A stretch of DNA of 64,000 bases, from assembly GCF_004123905.1 (NCBI RefSeq), contig NZ_MZXW01000035.1:62001-126000 (forward strand), written 5' to 3'. This stretch comes from Bradyrhizobium betae (lineage in GTDB: Bacteria; Pseudomonadota; Alphaproteobacteria; Rhizobiales; Xanthobacteraceae). Below, piece after piece: positions 40,481 to 49,019 of this stretch. The stretch's first letter is position 1; every line of letters begins with the position of its first letter. The position numbers and the translations under genes were made by a program. The notes below the pieces were generated by a model. It was not told the DNA's origin. It worked only from the letters and a program-made list of their open reading frames with translations, and did no database searches.

Positions 40481-41467
40481 CTAATGCTTCTCGTGCCCGC
40501 CGCCGGGACCACCGGCCGGCGCACCACCACGCGGAGCAGCATTGATGTGCGGAGCACCGCCGCCGGGATGGGCCATCGCAGGTGCAGCCGCGCGCGGCGC
40601 CGGCATCTGCGCATGCGCATTCATCGGCGCGCCATGGCTGACGTTCGGCTGCGCCACATGCGGCATCGCAGGACGCGCGGCAGGTGCCGCCGAGACACGC
40701 GGCGCTTCATGCGCTCGTGCCATCGGTTGCGCGCGCGCCGTAGCCGCGCGGCTCGCCGCCGCATGGTCGTGCATCATGCGCGCCTGCGCATCGCGCGGAT
40801 TATGGTTCTGCACAGCGATCCGTTCGTTCACGACGCGATCGTGCCGCCCGGCGCGCGTCCGGTCAGCCGCGACCGCTGCTTCCCGCTTGGCGATTGCGGC
40901 GTCGTGCCGTGCCGTTGCGGCGTCACGTCCGGAAATCGCGGCGCGGCCCCCGATGTTGTCCCTGGCATTCGCGCCGTTGCGTCCCAGCGCGATTGCAGCA
41001 TCACGCGTCGCCGCGCGGCCGATACGGGCCGCATGCGGATCGATCGTCATCCGCGCCGCGACGTTCTGATGCGAGGTCCAGTAACTATTCCAGTAGGCGT
41101 GCCGCCGATACCAGGGCCGCGCCTCATAATAGCTCGACCAGTACGAGCTCAGCACGAAGGGCGCGACGGGCACGTCGATCTCGTCGATATAGTCGGGCAG
41201 ATAGACGTAGTGATTGCGGTAGAGATATTCGAGATATTGCGACGACACCCAGCCGCGATCATCCGAGAAGCTCACGTCGCACCAGGCATTGCCGCGCAGG
41301 CAACCATGGATGTTGACGCGGGCGCCCTCGGGGATGCGATCGACCAGGGGAAAGCCCGAACCCGGCCCGGCACGCAGGCCGGTCGAGACGGTGACGATGC
41401 CCGGCGCGGCCAGCGCGGCCGTCGGGGCAAGCAGCAATGCGGCAACTAAAGCGGTTCTGAGCCTCAT
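40481..41467 (-). CDS. Exported SH3-domain protein with Ala/His-rich tail
   Basis: The 328-residue precursor has a signal peptide (about 1-21), then a bacterial SH3 domain (22-80: VSTGLRAGPGSGFPLVDRIP and GWVSSQYLEYLYR), a Tyr/Trp-rich region (85-135) and a long low-complexity tail rich in Ala, Arg, His and Met, ending in a Gly-rich GGHEKH. It should bind peptidoglycan or other envelope parts. GAGGAGGAA is a strong ribosome site before ATG 41467. A perfect palindrome lies 35 bases upstream, and a terminator follows. Confidence 0.75.
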   Translation of the reverse strand: MRLRTALVAALLLAPTAALAAPGIVTVSTGLRAGPGSGFPLVDRIPEGARVNIHGCLRGNAWCDVSFSDDRGWVSSQYLEYLYRNHYVYLPDYIDEIDVPVAPFVLSSYWSSYYEARPWYRRHAYWNSYWTSHQNVAARMTIDPHAARIGRAATRDAAIALGRNGANARDNIGGRAAISGRDAATARHDAAIAKREAAVAADRTRAGRHDRVVNERIAVQNHNPRDAQARMMHDHAAASRAATARAQPMARAHEAPRVSAAPAARPAMPHVAQPNVSHGAPMNAHAQMPAPRAAAPAMAHPGGGAPHINAAPRGGAPAGGPGGGHEKH

Positions 41468-41501
41468 GGCGTATTCCTCCTCTTCGAGTCGGAACGCGCG
41501 G

Positions 41502-41519
41502 GCGGAACGAGCGTTCCGC
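41502..41519. promoter_or_regulatory. Perfect palindrome GCGGAACGAGCGTTCCGC
   Basis: Two 8-base arms around AG form a perfect inverted repeat 35 bases before the SH3 gene start. It can be an operator or an RNA hairpin in the leader. No regulator gene is adjacent. Confidence 0.4.
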
Positions 41520-41617
41520 GCACAGAGGTCGCATCCGCCGAAAGATCGAGATGCACGCCACCCGCGGTTCAATATTCATTTGCCGTTCATCGGCACAGCG
41601 CTGAGAACGGCAATCCG

Positions 41618-43540
41618 TCAGCTCACCGGTAACATGAACGCATCGAAGTACGACGCAAGCGCAGCAAAATCATCGAGCGGCAACACGGTTGCAACGTACT
41701 GGTCAGGCCGCACGACAACCATGCAGCCGGCCTTCCGGTCGATGCCGCGCATCGTGAAGACATCATGGCCGCTCTTGAAGTCCGGGCAGAACATTTTCTC
41801 GTAGTCGTACAAACCGTAGCGGCCTTTGCTTGGGAGCAGCATCGGCGGCGTCGCCTCGATGGCGAGATCGCGATGTTCCTGTTGAAACACCGCGCGCAGG
41901 TCGATCACGCCATCGATGTCGCCGCTTCTGGGCGTATATCGCCGGATCGGAGATTGCCGGGACTCGGCGAGGAAATTGCACAGAGCACGAATGGCCGAGC
42001 CCGACGCTGCGGGATTCTCAGCAGGCGAAAACGCGTAGATCCGGAAGCGTCCATCCGCCTGCCCGGCATGGCCGAGATGAACCGGCTTGGCGTCCCCAAG
42101 CCGGATGACCGGCGCGGAATGGAAGCGCGTCCCGATGACGAAGCCTTCGGCGAGATGCTGATGTGACGTCGCTCCCGTGAGAACCGACGGACGATAGTGC
42201 GTCGCCGTGCCCGCCGTGTAGCGCCCATGCTTGACGAAATAGTCCTGCGTCTTGGCGGCATCCGCACCACCAACTTTCGCTGCGGAAGCCAAAATCCCCG
42301 CCCACTCGCGATCGAAGTCGATCAGCTCCTTTGCAACGGCCTGCCGCTCGGCGGAGTAGGAATGCAGCAGAGTTGGCGCACTTTTCTTCTGCAGCACAGC
42401 GGCGAGCTTCCAGCCGAGATTGAAGGCGTCCTGCATCGAGACGTTCATGCCCTGCCCCGCCTTCGGGCTGTGGGTATGACAGGCATCGCCGGCGATGAAG
42501 ATGCGCGGCAGGCGCGTATCGATCTCGGCCTCCGGCACGTCGTCGAACTTGTCGGTCAGACGCTGGCCGATCTCGTAGACCGACCACCAGCCGATCTCCT
42601 TCACCTCCAGCGTATGCGGTTTGAGGATCCGCTGTGCTTTCGCAATCACGTTCTCCGCGGTGATGTTGCGGCTGGCGACGCGCTCGCCGACGTCGAGTTT
42701 TGCGAGCTCGACATAGAGCCGGACCATGTAGCCGCCTTCGCGCGGAATGATCAGCAGGCTGCCGTCCTTCGCCGACTGGATCAGGCTCTTGAAGCGAATG
42801 TCCGGAAAATCGGTCACCGCCAGCACGTCCATCACGCCCCAGGCGTGGTTGGCGGAATCGCCATGCAGCTCGCGGCCGATCGATTTGCGCACGGTGCTGC
42901 GCGCGCCGTCGCAGCCGACGACATAGCGCGCCTTGATGGTCTCGACCTTGCCCTCATTGCCGGCATCGACGCGCTCGATACGCACGGTCACGGCGTGATC
43001 GGTAGCGCCCGCGGCCGGATCGACATGGAGGTCCAGCAGGCGGCGGCTGTAATGGGGCTCGAGCTTCGCCGGCGCCTTGCGCATGACGTCGAGAAAGCCG
43101 TCATGGATGCGCGCCTGGTTGAGGATGACGTGCGGGAATTCCGACAGCCCGTCCTCGACGTCCTGCACCCGGCCGCTGCGGATGATCTTCTCGGGCGTCC
43201 GCTCGTCCGGCTTCCAGAACGTCGTCTCGTTGACCCAACAGGCTTCCTTCAACACGCGCTCGCTGAAGCCGTAGGCGTGGAACATCTCCATGGTGCGACA
43301 GGCGATACCGTCGGCCTGCCCGACCAGCAAGCGGCTTGGCTTCTGCTCGACGATGCAGGTCTTGATATCAGGGAATTGCGCGAGCTGGGCCGCGAGCGTC
43401 AGGCCCGCAGGGCCGCAGCCGACGATGAGGACGTCGACCTCCGTGGGCACGGCGCCCGAAGCGCCGGAGGCCTGAATGCGTTCGGCAGGATCGGCGATTT
43501 CAGGGTCGCCCGGCTGAAATCCATTGAGATGGAATTGCAT
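41618..43540 (-). CDS. FAD-dependent phenol-hydroxylase-type monooxygenase
   Basis: The 640-residue enzyme is a class A flavin monooxygenase like phenol 2-monooxygenase and 3-hydroxybenzoate 4-monooxygenase (MobA). It has VDVLIVGCGPAGLTLAAQLA (FAD Rossmann, near 36), CDGARSTVRKSIG (near 210), and RIFIAGDACHTHSPKAGQGMN (second FAD motif, near 340), followed by a thioredoxin-like C-terminal domain (about 470-640). It should hydroxylate an aromatic ring using NAD(P)H and oxygen. GGGAGAGG precedes ATG 43540. A divergent MarR regulator sits 102 bases away. Confidence 0.9.
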   Translation of the reverse strand: MQFHLNGFQPGDPEIADPAERIQASGASGAVPTEVDVLIVGCGPAGLTLAAQLAQFPDIKTCIVEQKPSRLLVGQADGIACRTMEMFHAYGFSERVLKEACWVNETTFWKPDERTPEKIIRSGRVQDVEDGLSEFPHVILNQARIHDGFLDVMRKAPAKLEPHYSRRLLDLHVDPAAGATDHAVTVRIERVDAGNEGKVETIKARYVVGCDGARSTVRKSIGRELHGDSANHAWGVMDVLAVTDFPDIRFKSLIQSAKDGSLLIIPREGGYMVRLYVELAKLDVGERVASRNITAENVIAKAQRILKPHTLEVKEIGWWSVYEIGQRLTDKFDDVPEAEIDTRLPRIFIAGDACHTHSPKAGQGMNVSMQDAFNLGWKLAAVLQKKSAPTLLHSYSAERQAVAKELIDFDREWAGILASAAKVGGADAAKTQDYFVKHGRYTAGTATHYRPSVLTGATSHQHLAEGFVIGTRFHSAPVIRLGDAKPVHLGHAGQADGRFRIYAFSPAENPAASGSAIRALCNFLAESRQSPIRRYTPRSGDIDGVIDLRAVFQQEHRDLAIEATPPMLLPSKGRYGLYDYEKMFCPDFKSGHDVFTMRGIDRKAGCMVVVRPDQYVATVLPLDDFAALASYFDAFMLPVS

Positions 43541-43577
43541 GAGCACCTCTCCCGTCAACGTCTTCTTCGATATTGCT

Positions 43578-43601
43578 CAGTATGCTGACTATCAGTATAC
43601 T
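43578..43601. promoter_or_regulatory. CAGTATGC / CAGTATAC repeats, likely MarR operator
   Basis: CAGTATGC (43578-43585) and CAGTATAC (43593-43600) are direct repeats 15 bases apart, and AGTATACT (43594-43601) is a palindrome. They lie between the monooxygenase (start 43540) and the MarR gene (start 43643). A third half-site, CAGTATGT, lies behind the MarR gene (44116-44123). Confidence 0.5.
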
Positions 43602-43642
43602 TGTCAATAATCGCGCCCCTCCCTGCTGCCGAGGAGAACTTC

Positions 43643-44101
43643 GTGAAAGACAACAGCGACATGCCCGGACATCTGGCGCGCCGGTTCCAGCAGATCGCGG
43701 TCGCGGTGTTCCTGGCCGAGGTTGGCGAAGCCGGATTCGATCTCACGCCGGTGCAATACGCAGCCCTTGCGACCATCAAGGCCAATCCGGGGCTCGACCA
43801 GGTGACGCTCGCAGGCCTGATCGCCTACGATCGTACCACCATCACCGGCGTGATCGACCGCCTGGTGCAGAAGGGGCTGGCGGAGCGGCGCGCCAGTAGC
43901 CGCGATCGGCGCGCACGCGAGCTCGAGATCACCGACGAGGGCCGGCGCACGCTGCGCAAGATCACGCCTGCGGTGGAATCGGCGCAGCGCATCATGCTGC
44001 AAGGCCTCAGCACTGGGGAAGGCGATGAGCTGATGCGGCTGTTGCGCAAGGCCATTGCCGCCGGCAACGAGCTCAGCCGCGCGCCTTTGCGCGAGGCCTA
44101 A
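43643..44101 (+). CDS. MarR family transcriptional regulator
   Basis: The 152-residue regulator has the MarR winged helix: LTPVQYAALATIKANPGLDQVTLA, then YDRTTITGVIDRLVQKGLAERRAS, then DRRARELEITDEGRR (the wing). It is dimeric and would bind the repeats in the gap to the monooxygenase gene, and release on binding a phenolic ligand; this is inferred. GTG 43643 is preferred with GAGGAGAAC upstream; TTG 43601 would cover the repeats. Confidence 0.9.
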   Translation: MKDNSDMPGHLARRFQQIAVAVFLAEVGEAGFDLTPVQYAALATIKANPGLDQVTLAGLIAYDRTTITGVIDRLVQKGLAERRASSRDRRARELEITDEGRRTLRKITPAVESAQRIMLQGLSTGEGDELMRLLRKAIAAGNELSRAPLREA

Positions 44102-44222
44102 CCCCGTATTTCTATCAGTATGTTTCGCAGTGCCGCGAAACCTGGAACTAACCTTCGGCTGTTAGCCTCGGCAACATTCTGCGCTTAACGCGCGATTAAC
44201 TTTGCCGATTCGGGAGTTTCGG

Positions 44223-44654
44223 ATGCTCAGGTTCCACATCGCGGCCGCGGTCATCGTGCTCTCGGCAGTTCCTGCGCTCGCGAACGGACATGGCGGCGAA
44301 GCTGCTCCTGCGCCGAAGCCCGAGGCCACGACCGCACCGGCGAAGGTGGTCCTGACCAAGCAGGGCCCCAAGCTGGTCGATCTCAAGGGCATGACGCTCT
44401 ACTATTATGAGCGCGACACCAACGGCAAGAGTTCGAACTGCAATGGCAAGTGCGCCGAAAGCTGGGTCCCGCTGACCGCAACGACCGACGCCAAGGCCGT
44501 CGGCGACTTCACCGTGATCAGCCGCAACGACGGCAGCAAGATGTGGGCCTACCGCTACCGCCCGCTCTACACCTCGCCCGCCGACAGGGCGCCGGGCGAT
44601 GCCAACGGCAATGCGACGACGCTGCAATGGCGGATTGCCCGGCCCGAGGAGTGA
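44223..44654 (+). CDS. Secreted-repeat (lipoprotein_15-like, COG4315) protein
   Basis: The 143-residue precursor has a signal peptide (about 1-20, VPALAN), a Pro/Ala-rich linker and a domain with the LVDLKGMTLYYYERDTNGKS and CNGKCAESWVPL motifs (two Cys in CNGKC), then GSKMWAYRYRPLYTSPAD. This matches the secreted repeats of unknown function found in periplasmic or lipid-attached proteins; here no lipobox is seen. GGGAG precedes ATG 44223. Its role is unknown. Confidence 0.8.
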   Translation: MLRFHIAAAVIVLSAVPALANGHGGEAAPAPKPEATTAPAKVVLTKQGPKLVDLKGMTLYYYERDTNGKSSNCNGKCAESWVPLTATTDAKAVGDFTVISRNDGSKMWAYRYRPLYTSPADRAPGDANGNATTLQWRIARPEE

Positions 44655-44677
44655 GACCCGACCGGGACACGTTGCGC

Positions 44678-44875
44678 TCAGTGCCGTGGCGCGCTCATGA
44701 CCTTTGGATGTGCTATGGCATCGACCGAGGCATAATTGACCTCCGGTGTCCAATGCAGCGCCATATACACGACCATTCCGGCCAGGATCGATCCATAAAA
44801 GCCGAGGGACGCCAGCCGCCACTTGCGGACGACCCCGCGGTCGCTTTCATTCAATTGAGCCAGAAATTTTTGCAT
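44678..44875 (-). CDS. Small single-span membrane protein
   Basis: The 65-residue protein has a charged N-terminus (QKFLAQLNESDRGVVRKWR), one membrane helix (LASLGFYGSILAGMVVYMAL) and a polar tail of 25 residues. GGAGG lies just before ATG 44875, a clear start. I do not recognise a family. It lies between the secreted-repeat gene and the L,D-transpeptidase and may be independent of both. Confidence 0.6.
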   Translation of the reverse strand: MQKFLAQLNESDRGVVRKWRLASLGFYGSILAGMVVYMALHWTPEVNYASVDAIAHPKVMSAPRH

Positions 44876-44995
44876 GATGCCTCCAATGGCAACCGGCCAT
44901 TGAGGCATAGCGCAAAACCAGCGCATCTCCTGTGAAGCAATTCACTCTTCAGGAATCGTCAGTCCTGCGCGCATTCACGCCAGGGTGAGCTCCTC

Positions 44996-45649
44996 TCACC
45001 CGCGCCAGTTCCTACCCGCCTCGACCTGTGCGTTCTGTCCGGGCGGCAGCACGACGACGGTCGAATTGAGCTTCACGCGGTCGTAGAGATCGATCACGTC
45101 CTCGTTGCGCATCCGGATGCAGCCCGACGAGATCGCCTGCCCGATATATTCGGGCTGGTTGGTGCCGTGGATGCGGTAGAGCGTGTCCTTGTTGCCGGTA
45201 TAGAGATAGATGCCGCGCGCGCCCAGCGGATTGGCGGGACCACCGGCAACACGCGCCGGATAGGGTCCGAGCCGCGCCTGGATCTCCGCCGTCGGAACCC
45301 AGTCCGGCCATTCCGCGAGGCGACCGACCCGCGCCACGCCGGAGAAGGCCATGGCCTCCTCGCCGACCGCGACGCCGTAGCGGATCGCCTTGCCATCCGG
45401 CAGCACGAAATAGAGGTAGCGCGCGTCGGTATCGACCAGGATCGTGCCCGGCTGCTCCTTGCGCGGATAATCGACGATGTGACGGAGATATTGCTCGGGC
45501 ACATTCGCCTGGGCGTAAGGCGTGTGCGAGAGCAACTGGCGATCGCGCGGCGTCATGCTCGCGTCGGTCGATGGCGAAAGCGTCGCCTGCATGCAACCGC
45601 CGAGCGGCAGCAAGGCTACGACGAACAAAGCAAGTAGAGATTTTGGCAC
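44996..45649 (-). CDS. L,D-transpeptidase (YkuD) lipoprotein
   Basis: The 217-residue lipoprotein has a short signal with lipobox LPLGGC (Cys near residue 19) and a YkuD domain (about 65-205). The catalytic stretch is HGTNQPEYIGQAISSGCIRM, with His and Cys of the family motif. It cross-links peptidoglycan (3-3 links) or attaches proteins to it, in the periplasm. GTG 45649 gives a textbook lipoprotein signal; ATG 45688 is a longer alternative. Confidence 0.9.
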   Translation of the reverse strand: MPKSLLALFVVALLPLGGCMQATLSPSTDASMTPRDRQLLSHTPYAQANVPEQYLRHIVDYPRKEQPGTILVDTDARYLYFVLPDGKAIRYGVAVGEEAMAFSGVARVGRLAEWPDWVPTAEIQARLGPYPARVAGGPANPLGARGIYLYTGNKDTLYRIHGTNQPEYIGQAISSGCIRMRNEDVIDLYDRVKLNSTVVVLPPGQNAQVEAGRNWRG

Positions 45650-45934
45650 CGCCGGCCCCCCAATAGCGGACAACAGCGCCCCCAGCATCGCCAGATGCTG
45701 CCCAAATCGTGCTGAAAACAAGGCAGGCTGGAACACGTCCCCGTGTTGGGCAGAACGGGTTCCATCACCACAAACGGCGGAGGAGCGTCGCATCATCTCC
45801 ATCCCCTCGCCTTGCTTTCGTCAAACCCGGCTGGACTCGTGCGCCATCGGGCAAACCTCATTCAGATTTGGATGGGCCACCTCAACAGATCGGCTCGCGC
45901 CAATGCGGACGAACAAAGCTTCAAAGGAGCTGCG

Positions 45935-46942
45935 ATGCTCGCGACGCTGAACCCCAGGCAAATCGTCGATGAGATCGTGAAGGACACGGTCAAGGACAAC
46001 GATCCGCACGACGCGGTTCAGATCTCGCCGGAGATGGTGCTGGCCTCGCGCCCGATCGGCGTTGCGCCCGCGCTGGCGCCTGAGATCACGCCCCGTCCCG
46101 AACCCAGGATCAATCCGAAGTTCACGCCTGAGCCGGCGCGCGCGGAGCCCACAATCAATGTGGTCTACGAGAAGCCCGCTGCGGCAGCGCCACCGGTCGA
46201 CACGGCCGTGCGCCTGACGGCGAGCGATGGTCACGGCCGGCCAAAACGATCCGCCGCCGGCAAATGGCTGCGCGGCGCGTTCGTCACGTTCCTGTTTGCG
46301 GGCGGCAGCGCGGCCGCCGCCATCGCCTGGGAGCAACACGGCGACAGGGCAAGGCAAATGCTTGCCGAATGGACGCCGGCATTGGCCTCGCTGCTGCCTT
46401 CGACGTCGCAGACAACTCCTGTCGCCGCCGCGCAGGCCGCCCCGCCCGCAGTCGAAGCGGCCACCGATCAGACGGCCGACCAATCTGCGACGCCGCCCGC
46501 GGCTCAGGCTGCGGCCGTGCCCGGAGCAACGCCGTCCGATCCAGCGCAGTCGGTGCAGTCGATGACACGCGATCTCGCCGCGATGGCGCAACAGATCGAA
46601 ACGCTCAAGGCGAGCATCGCCGAGTTGAAGGCTGGACAGGAGCAGATGGCGCGCGAGATGGCGAAGCCCTCCGCGCCGAAGCCCGTGGCCGAGACGAGGC
46701 CGGTCGATCCGCGCGCTCGCGTGTCCGCGCTGCCGTCGCGTCCTGCACCGCCGCCGGTTCGCAAGCCCAGACCCGCCGTGTCGCAGACCTATATGCCGGC
46801 GTATCCGCCGACGCCGCTCGCGCCTCCGCCGCCGTCTTCGCAGGCCGCCACGGTCCCGCCGCCGGTCGCACCTGTTACGACGACACAGGCCGTTGCCGAT
46901 GACGACGGACCCGTCGTGCGCCCGCCGATGCCGGTGCACTAG
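45935..46942 (+). CDS. Membrane-anchored coiled-coil, proline-rich protein
   Basis: The 335-residue protein has a charged N-terminal part (1-105), one membrane span (LRGAFVTFLFAGGSAAAAIAW, near 110-130), an Ala/Pro/Thr-rich linker, a coiled coil (about 205-245, MTRDLAAMAQQIETLKASIA) and a proline-rich end (RPAPPPVRKPRPAVS). AAAGGAG precedes ATG 45935. The layout equals that of the protein at 22574-23569, so they are probably paralogues or analogues. Function is unknown. Confidence 0.7.
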   Translation: MLATLNPRQIVDEIVKDTVKDNDPHDAVQISPEMVLASRPIGVAPALAPEITPRPEPRINPKFTPEPARAEPTINVVYEKPAAAAPPVDTAVRLTASDGHGRPKRSAAGKWLRGAFVTFLFAGGSAAAAIAWEQHGDRARQMLAEWTPALASLLPSTSQTTPVAAAQAAPPAVEAATDQTADQSATPPAAQAAAVPGATPSDPAQSVQSMTRDLAAMAQQIETLKASIAELKAGQEQMAREMAKPSAPKPVAETRPVDPRARVSALPSRPAPPPVRKPRPAVSQTYMPAYPPTPLAPPPPSSQAATVPPPVAPVTTTQAVADDDGPVVRPPMPVH

Positions 46943-47059
46943 AGCTGCGTCAAAAGACCGGCATCGCGCGACAACGCGCGCGTTGCGTAAGCTGTCCGAC
47001 TCGATGTGATGCGTTGAGTCCGGGCGACTACGGAGATCGATGCGTCGATCGTCGTCCAT

Positions 47060-47103
47060 CAAGAGAAAAGGCCGTCGGGATCTATGCCGACGGCCTTCTC
47101 TTG
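47060..47103 (+). terminator. Rho-independent terminator
   Basis: AAGGCCGTCGG (47068-47078) pairs with CCGACGGCCTT (47087-47097) with an eight-base loop. The stem is extended by AAGAGAA/TTCTCTT on the outside. It lies 120 bases behind the coiled-coil protein gene and can serve both strands. Confidence 0.8.
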
Positions 47104-47281
47104 CAGCTGCCGGTTCCCGGAGTCCGGTTCTGCTGCAATTCCATGCCTTATGATCGCGCCGACATATTTAATAAAATCTTAATGCGCCCGCGTGTTGCAC
47201 ATCATTTCTGCGCTATAGGCACAGAGATTGTGCGGCCCGTTCATTCGAAAATCAGAGACTCAGTGATATCATCCGGCATGT

Positions 47282-47328
47282 GTTGAAGACTTCCGTTGAA
47301 GGCTTCTCTTGAAGACTCCTCTTCAAGA
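47282..47328. repeat. Tandem GTTGAAGACTTCC-like repeats
   Basis: Three imperfect units of 13-14 bases (GTTGAAGACTTCC, GTTGAAGGCTTCTC, TTGAAGACTCCTC) and a partial fourth (TTCAAG) follow each other. The units are themselves partly palindromic (GAAGACTTC). They end about 30 bases before the DUF6894 gene. The gap 46943-47355 otherwise holds the terminator and AT-rich sequence (47157-47185). Confidence 0.6.
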
Positions 47329-47355
47329 TTTGGGTCGTCACACCGGGGAATTCGG

Positions 47356-47586
47356 ATGCCTTACTATTCCTTCGATCTCGTGGTTGGTGAAGAGTTCAAG
47401 AACCAGGGCGGAATCATCCTCGAAGACATCGAGGTCGCCTCCGATCGCGCCGTTCAACTGGCCACCGAGCTGTCGCAGGTGAAGCCGGAGTTACAGCAGA
47501 AAGGCTGCGCGGTGCGCGTCACCGACCGCGATCACAACGAGGTCTATCGCACGCCGCTCGATCCCGTGCCGGCCTGGCAGCGCTAA
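47356..47586 (+). CDS. DUF6894-like small protein
   Basis: The 76-residue protein follows the DUF6894 pattern: a start of MPYYSFDLVVGEEFKNQGG, then LEDIEVASDRAVQLATELSQ and a last strand CAVRVTDRDHNEVYRTPL. This short family is very common in Bradyrhizobium and relatives and has no known role. ATG 47356 is preferred over a codon at 47296, which would take in the repeats. The stop lies next to that of the convergent SDR gene. Confidence 0.82.
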   Translation: MPYYSFDLVVGEEFKNQGGIILEDIEVASDRAVQLATELSQVKPELQQKGCAVRVTDRDHNEVYRTPLDPVPAWQR

Positions 47587-47587
47587 G

Positions 47588-48373
47588 CTATTCGTCCAAG
47601 ACAGGCGCTTCGAACCAGTTTGTCAGCGACAGCCCGCCGTCGACGACGAAGGCCGCGCCGGTGACGTAAGCCGAGAGCTTGTTCGAGAGCACCGTGAGCG
47701 CCATCGGGGCGAGGTCATCAGCCGCGCCGAGACGCCCGAGCGGAATGTGTTTTGCGAGCGAAGCATCCGCGACGAATCCGCCGGCCGCGATCGCACCCGG
47801 CACCAGCGCGTTGACGCGGATGTCGTAACGCCCAAAGCTCTTCGCGAGCTCCTTCACCAGCATCGCCATCCCCGCCTTCGCCGTCGAATAATGCGGCAGG
47901 TTGCGCGGCGTGCCCGCATGCAGCGAGGTGAGGAACAGGAACGAGCCGGGCCGCTTCGCCGCGATCAGCCGTTTTGCGAGCTCGCGCGCCAGATGAAAGC
48001 CGGCATCGAGGTTGACGGCGTGCATCTCCTGCCAGGTCCTGCGATCGACCGCGAGCGCGTGATCGGCCTCGCGCCGCGGCGGCGAGGCGCTGTGGACGAA
48101 ATGCGAGACCTCGCCGAGCGCGGCATGTGCGGCGGCCAGCAGCGCGTCGCAGGCGTCCAGCGTGGCGAGATCGCCGACCCAGGGCACCGCCAATTCGGGC
48201 CTGCTGCTCGCGGCAATCGCGGCAGTCACCCGTTCCGCGCTGATATCGGCGAACACCGTCCGGACGCCCTCGCCGACCAGAGCCTGCGCGATCGCACGGC
48301 CGATGCCGTTGCCGGCGCCGGTGACGAGCGCTGTGTCTCTGACGGGATCGAACGGCGTGCTGAACAGGCTCAT
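47588..48373 (-). CDS. Short-chain dehydrogenase/reductase
   Basis: The 261-residue enzyme is a classical SDR with nucleotide-binding VTGAGNGIGRAIA (near 17-29), Ser in FLTSLHAGTP (near 148), catalytic YSTAK (Tyr near 160, Lys +4) and the C-terminal GAAFVVDGGLSLTNW. It oxidises or reduces an unknown alcohol/ketone with NAD(P). The active-site set is complete, in contrast to the SDR-like protein at 55449. It reads alone. Confidence 0.88.
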   Translation of the reverse strand: MSLFSTPFDPVRDTALVTGAGNGIGRAIAQALVGEGVRTVFADISAERVTAAIAASSRPELAVPWVGDLATLDACDALLAAAHAALGEVSHFVHSASPPRREADHALAVDRRTWQEMHAVNLDAGFHLARELAKRLIAAKRPGSFLFLTSLHAGTPRNLPHYSTAKAGMAMLVKELAKSFGRYDIRVNALVPGAIAAGGFVADASLAKHIPLGRLGAADDLAPMALTVLSNKLSAYVTGAAFVVDGGLSLTNWFEAPVLDE

Positions 48374-48467
48374 GTCGCGCTCCGGGTCCGGGAGCCGCCA
48401 ATTTAGCGCACCGCAGCAGGGTGCGACAATTGCGGCACGGCACCATTGCGGAGCGGCGCGCCGAACG

Positions 48468-48499
48468 CTAGCCTTGCAAAAAACTAGCCTTGCAAAAAA
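48468..48499. repeat. Tandem duplication of 16 bases
   Basis: CTAGCCTTGCAAAAAA occurs twice head to tail (48468-48483 and 48484-48499), immediately before the ribosome site of the small secreted-protein gene at 48520. It looks like a recent slippage event. Confidence 0.8.
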
Positions 48500-48519
48500 A
48501 TCGAGGAGGATACCCAGGA

Positions 48520-48906
48520 ATGCGCACCGGTTTTCTGATGGCCAGCCTGTTGCTGATCGCGGCCCCAGCCCAGGCGGCTGACGACCATCCGCGTTCGACC
48601 TATGTGACCATGGTCTTGCAGGCCTTCGCCGCCAAAGTCGAATGCCCGGGCACCGATGTCGTCTACCAGGATCTGGTGCAGAGGGCGCAGCAGATGCAGC
48701 TGCCCGACGGCACCACCGAGCAGGTGCGCAAGGCGATTGCCTGGATGCATACCGGCGGCAAGATGGGCGAGAAGCAGGCCGACGACATCATGGCGGAGGT
48801 CGCCGTCGCGACCCAGATGACCGATCTCGACCAACGCCGGCTCGGCATGAGCAATTGGTGCGAGAAACAGAAGACCGCCGGCCTGATCCGCAGCAAGGGC
48901 GGCTAG
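48520..48906 (+). CDS. Small secreted protein, hypothetical
   Basis: The 128-residue precursor has a signal peptide (about 1-19, APAQA). The mature part is helical and has two cysteines (in KVECPGTD and NWCEKQK) that may form a disulphide. GAGGAGG precedes ATG 48520. A periplasmic place is likely. I cannot name a family. The upstream tandem duplication may alter its expression. Confidence 0.65.
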   Translation: MRTGFLMASLLLIAAPAQAADDHPRSTYVTMVLQAFAAKVECPGTDVVYQDLVQRAQQMQLPDGTTEQVRKAIAWMHTGGKMGEKQADDIMAEVAVATQMTDLDQRRLGMSNWCEKQKTAGLIRSKGG

Positions 48907-49019
48907 CGAGCCGATTTTCGCAACGTTAAGCACGCGACGGCGGAAGCGCCGTCGTGGCTAACAATTGTCACAATTTTTGCCAGCATGCGGGCCTCTTCGA
49001 AATCGAAAAGGAGGACCTC

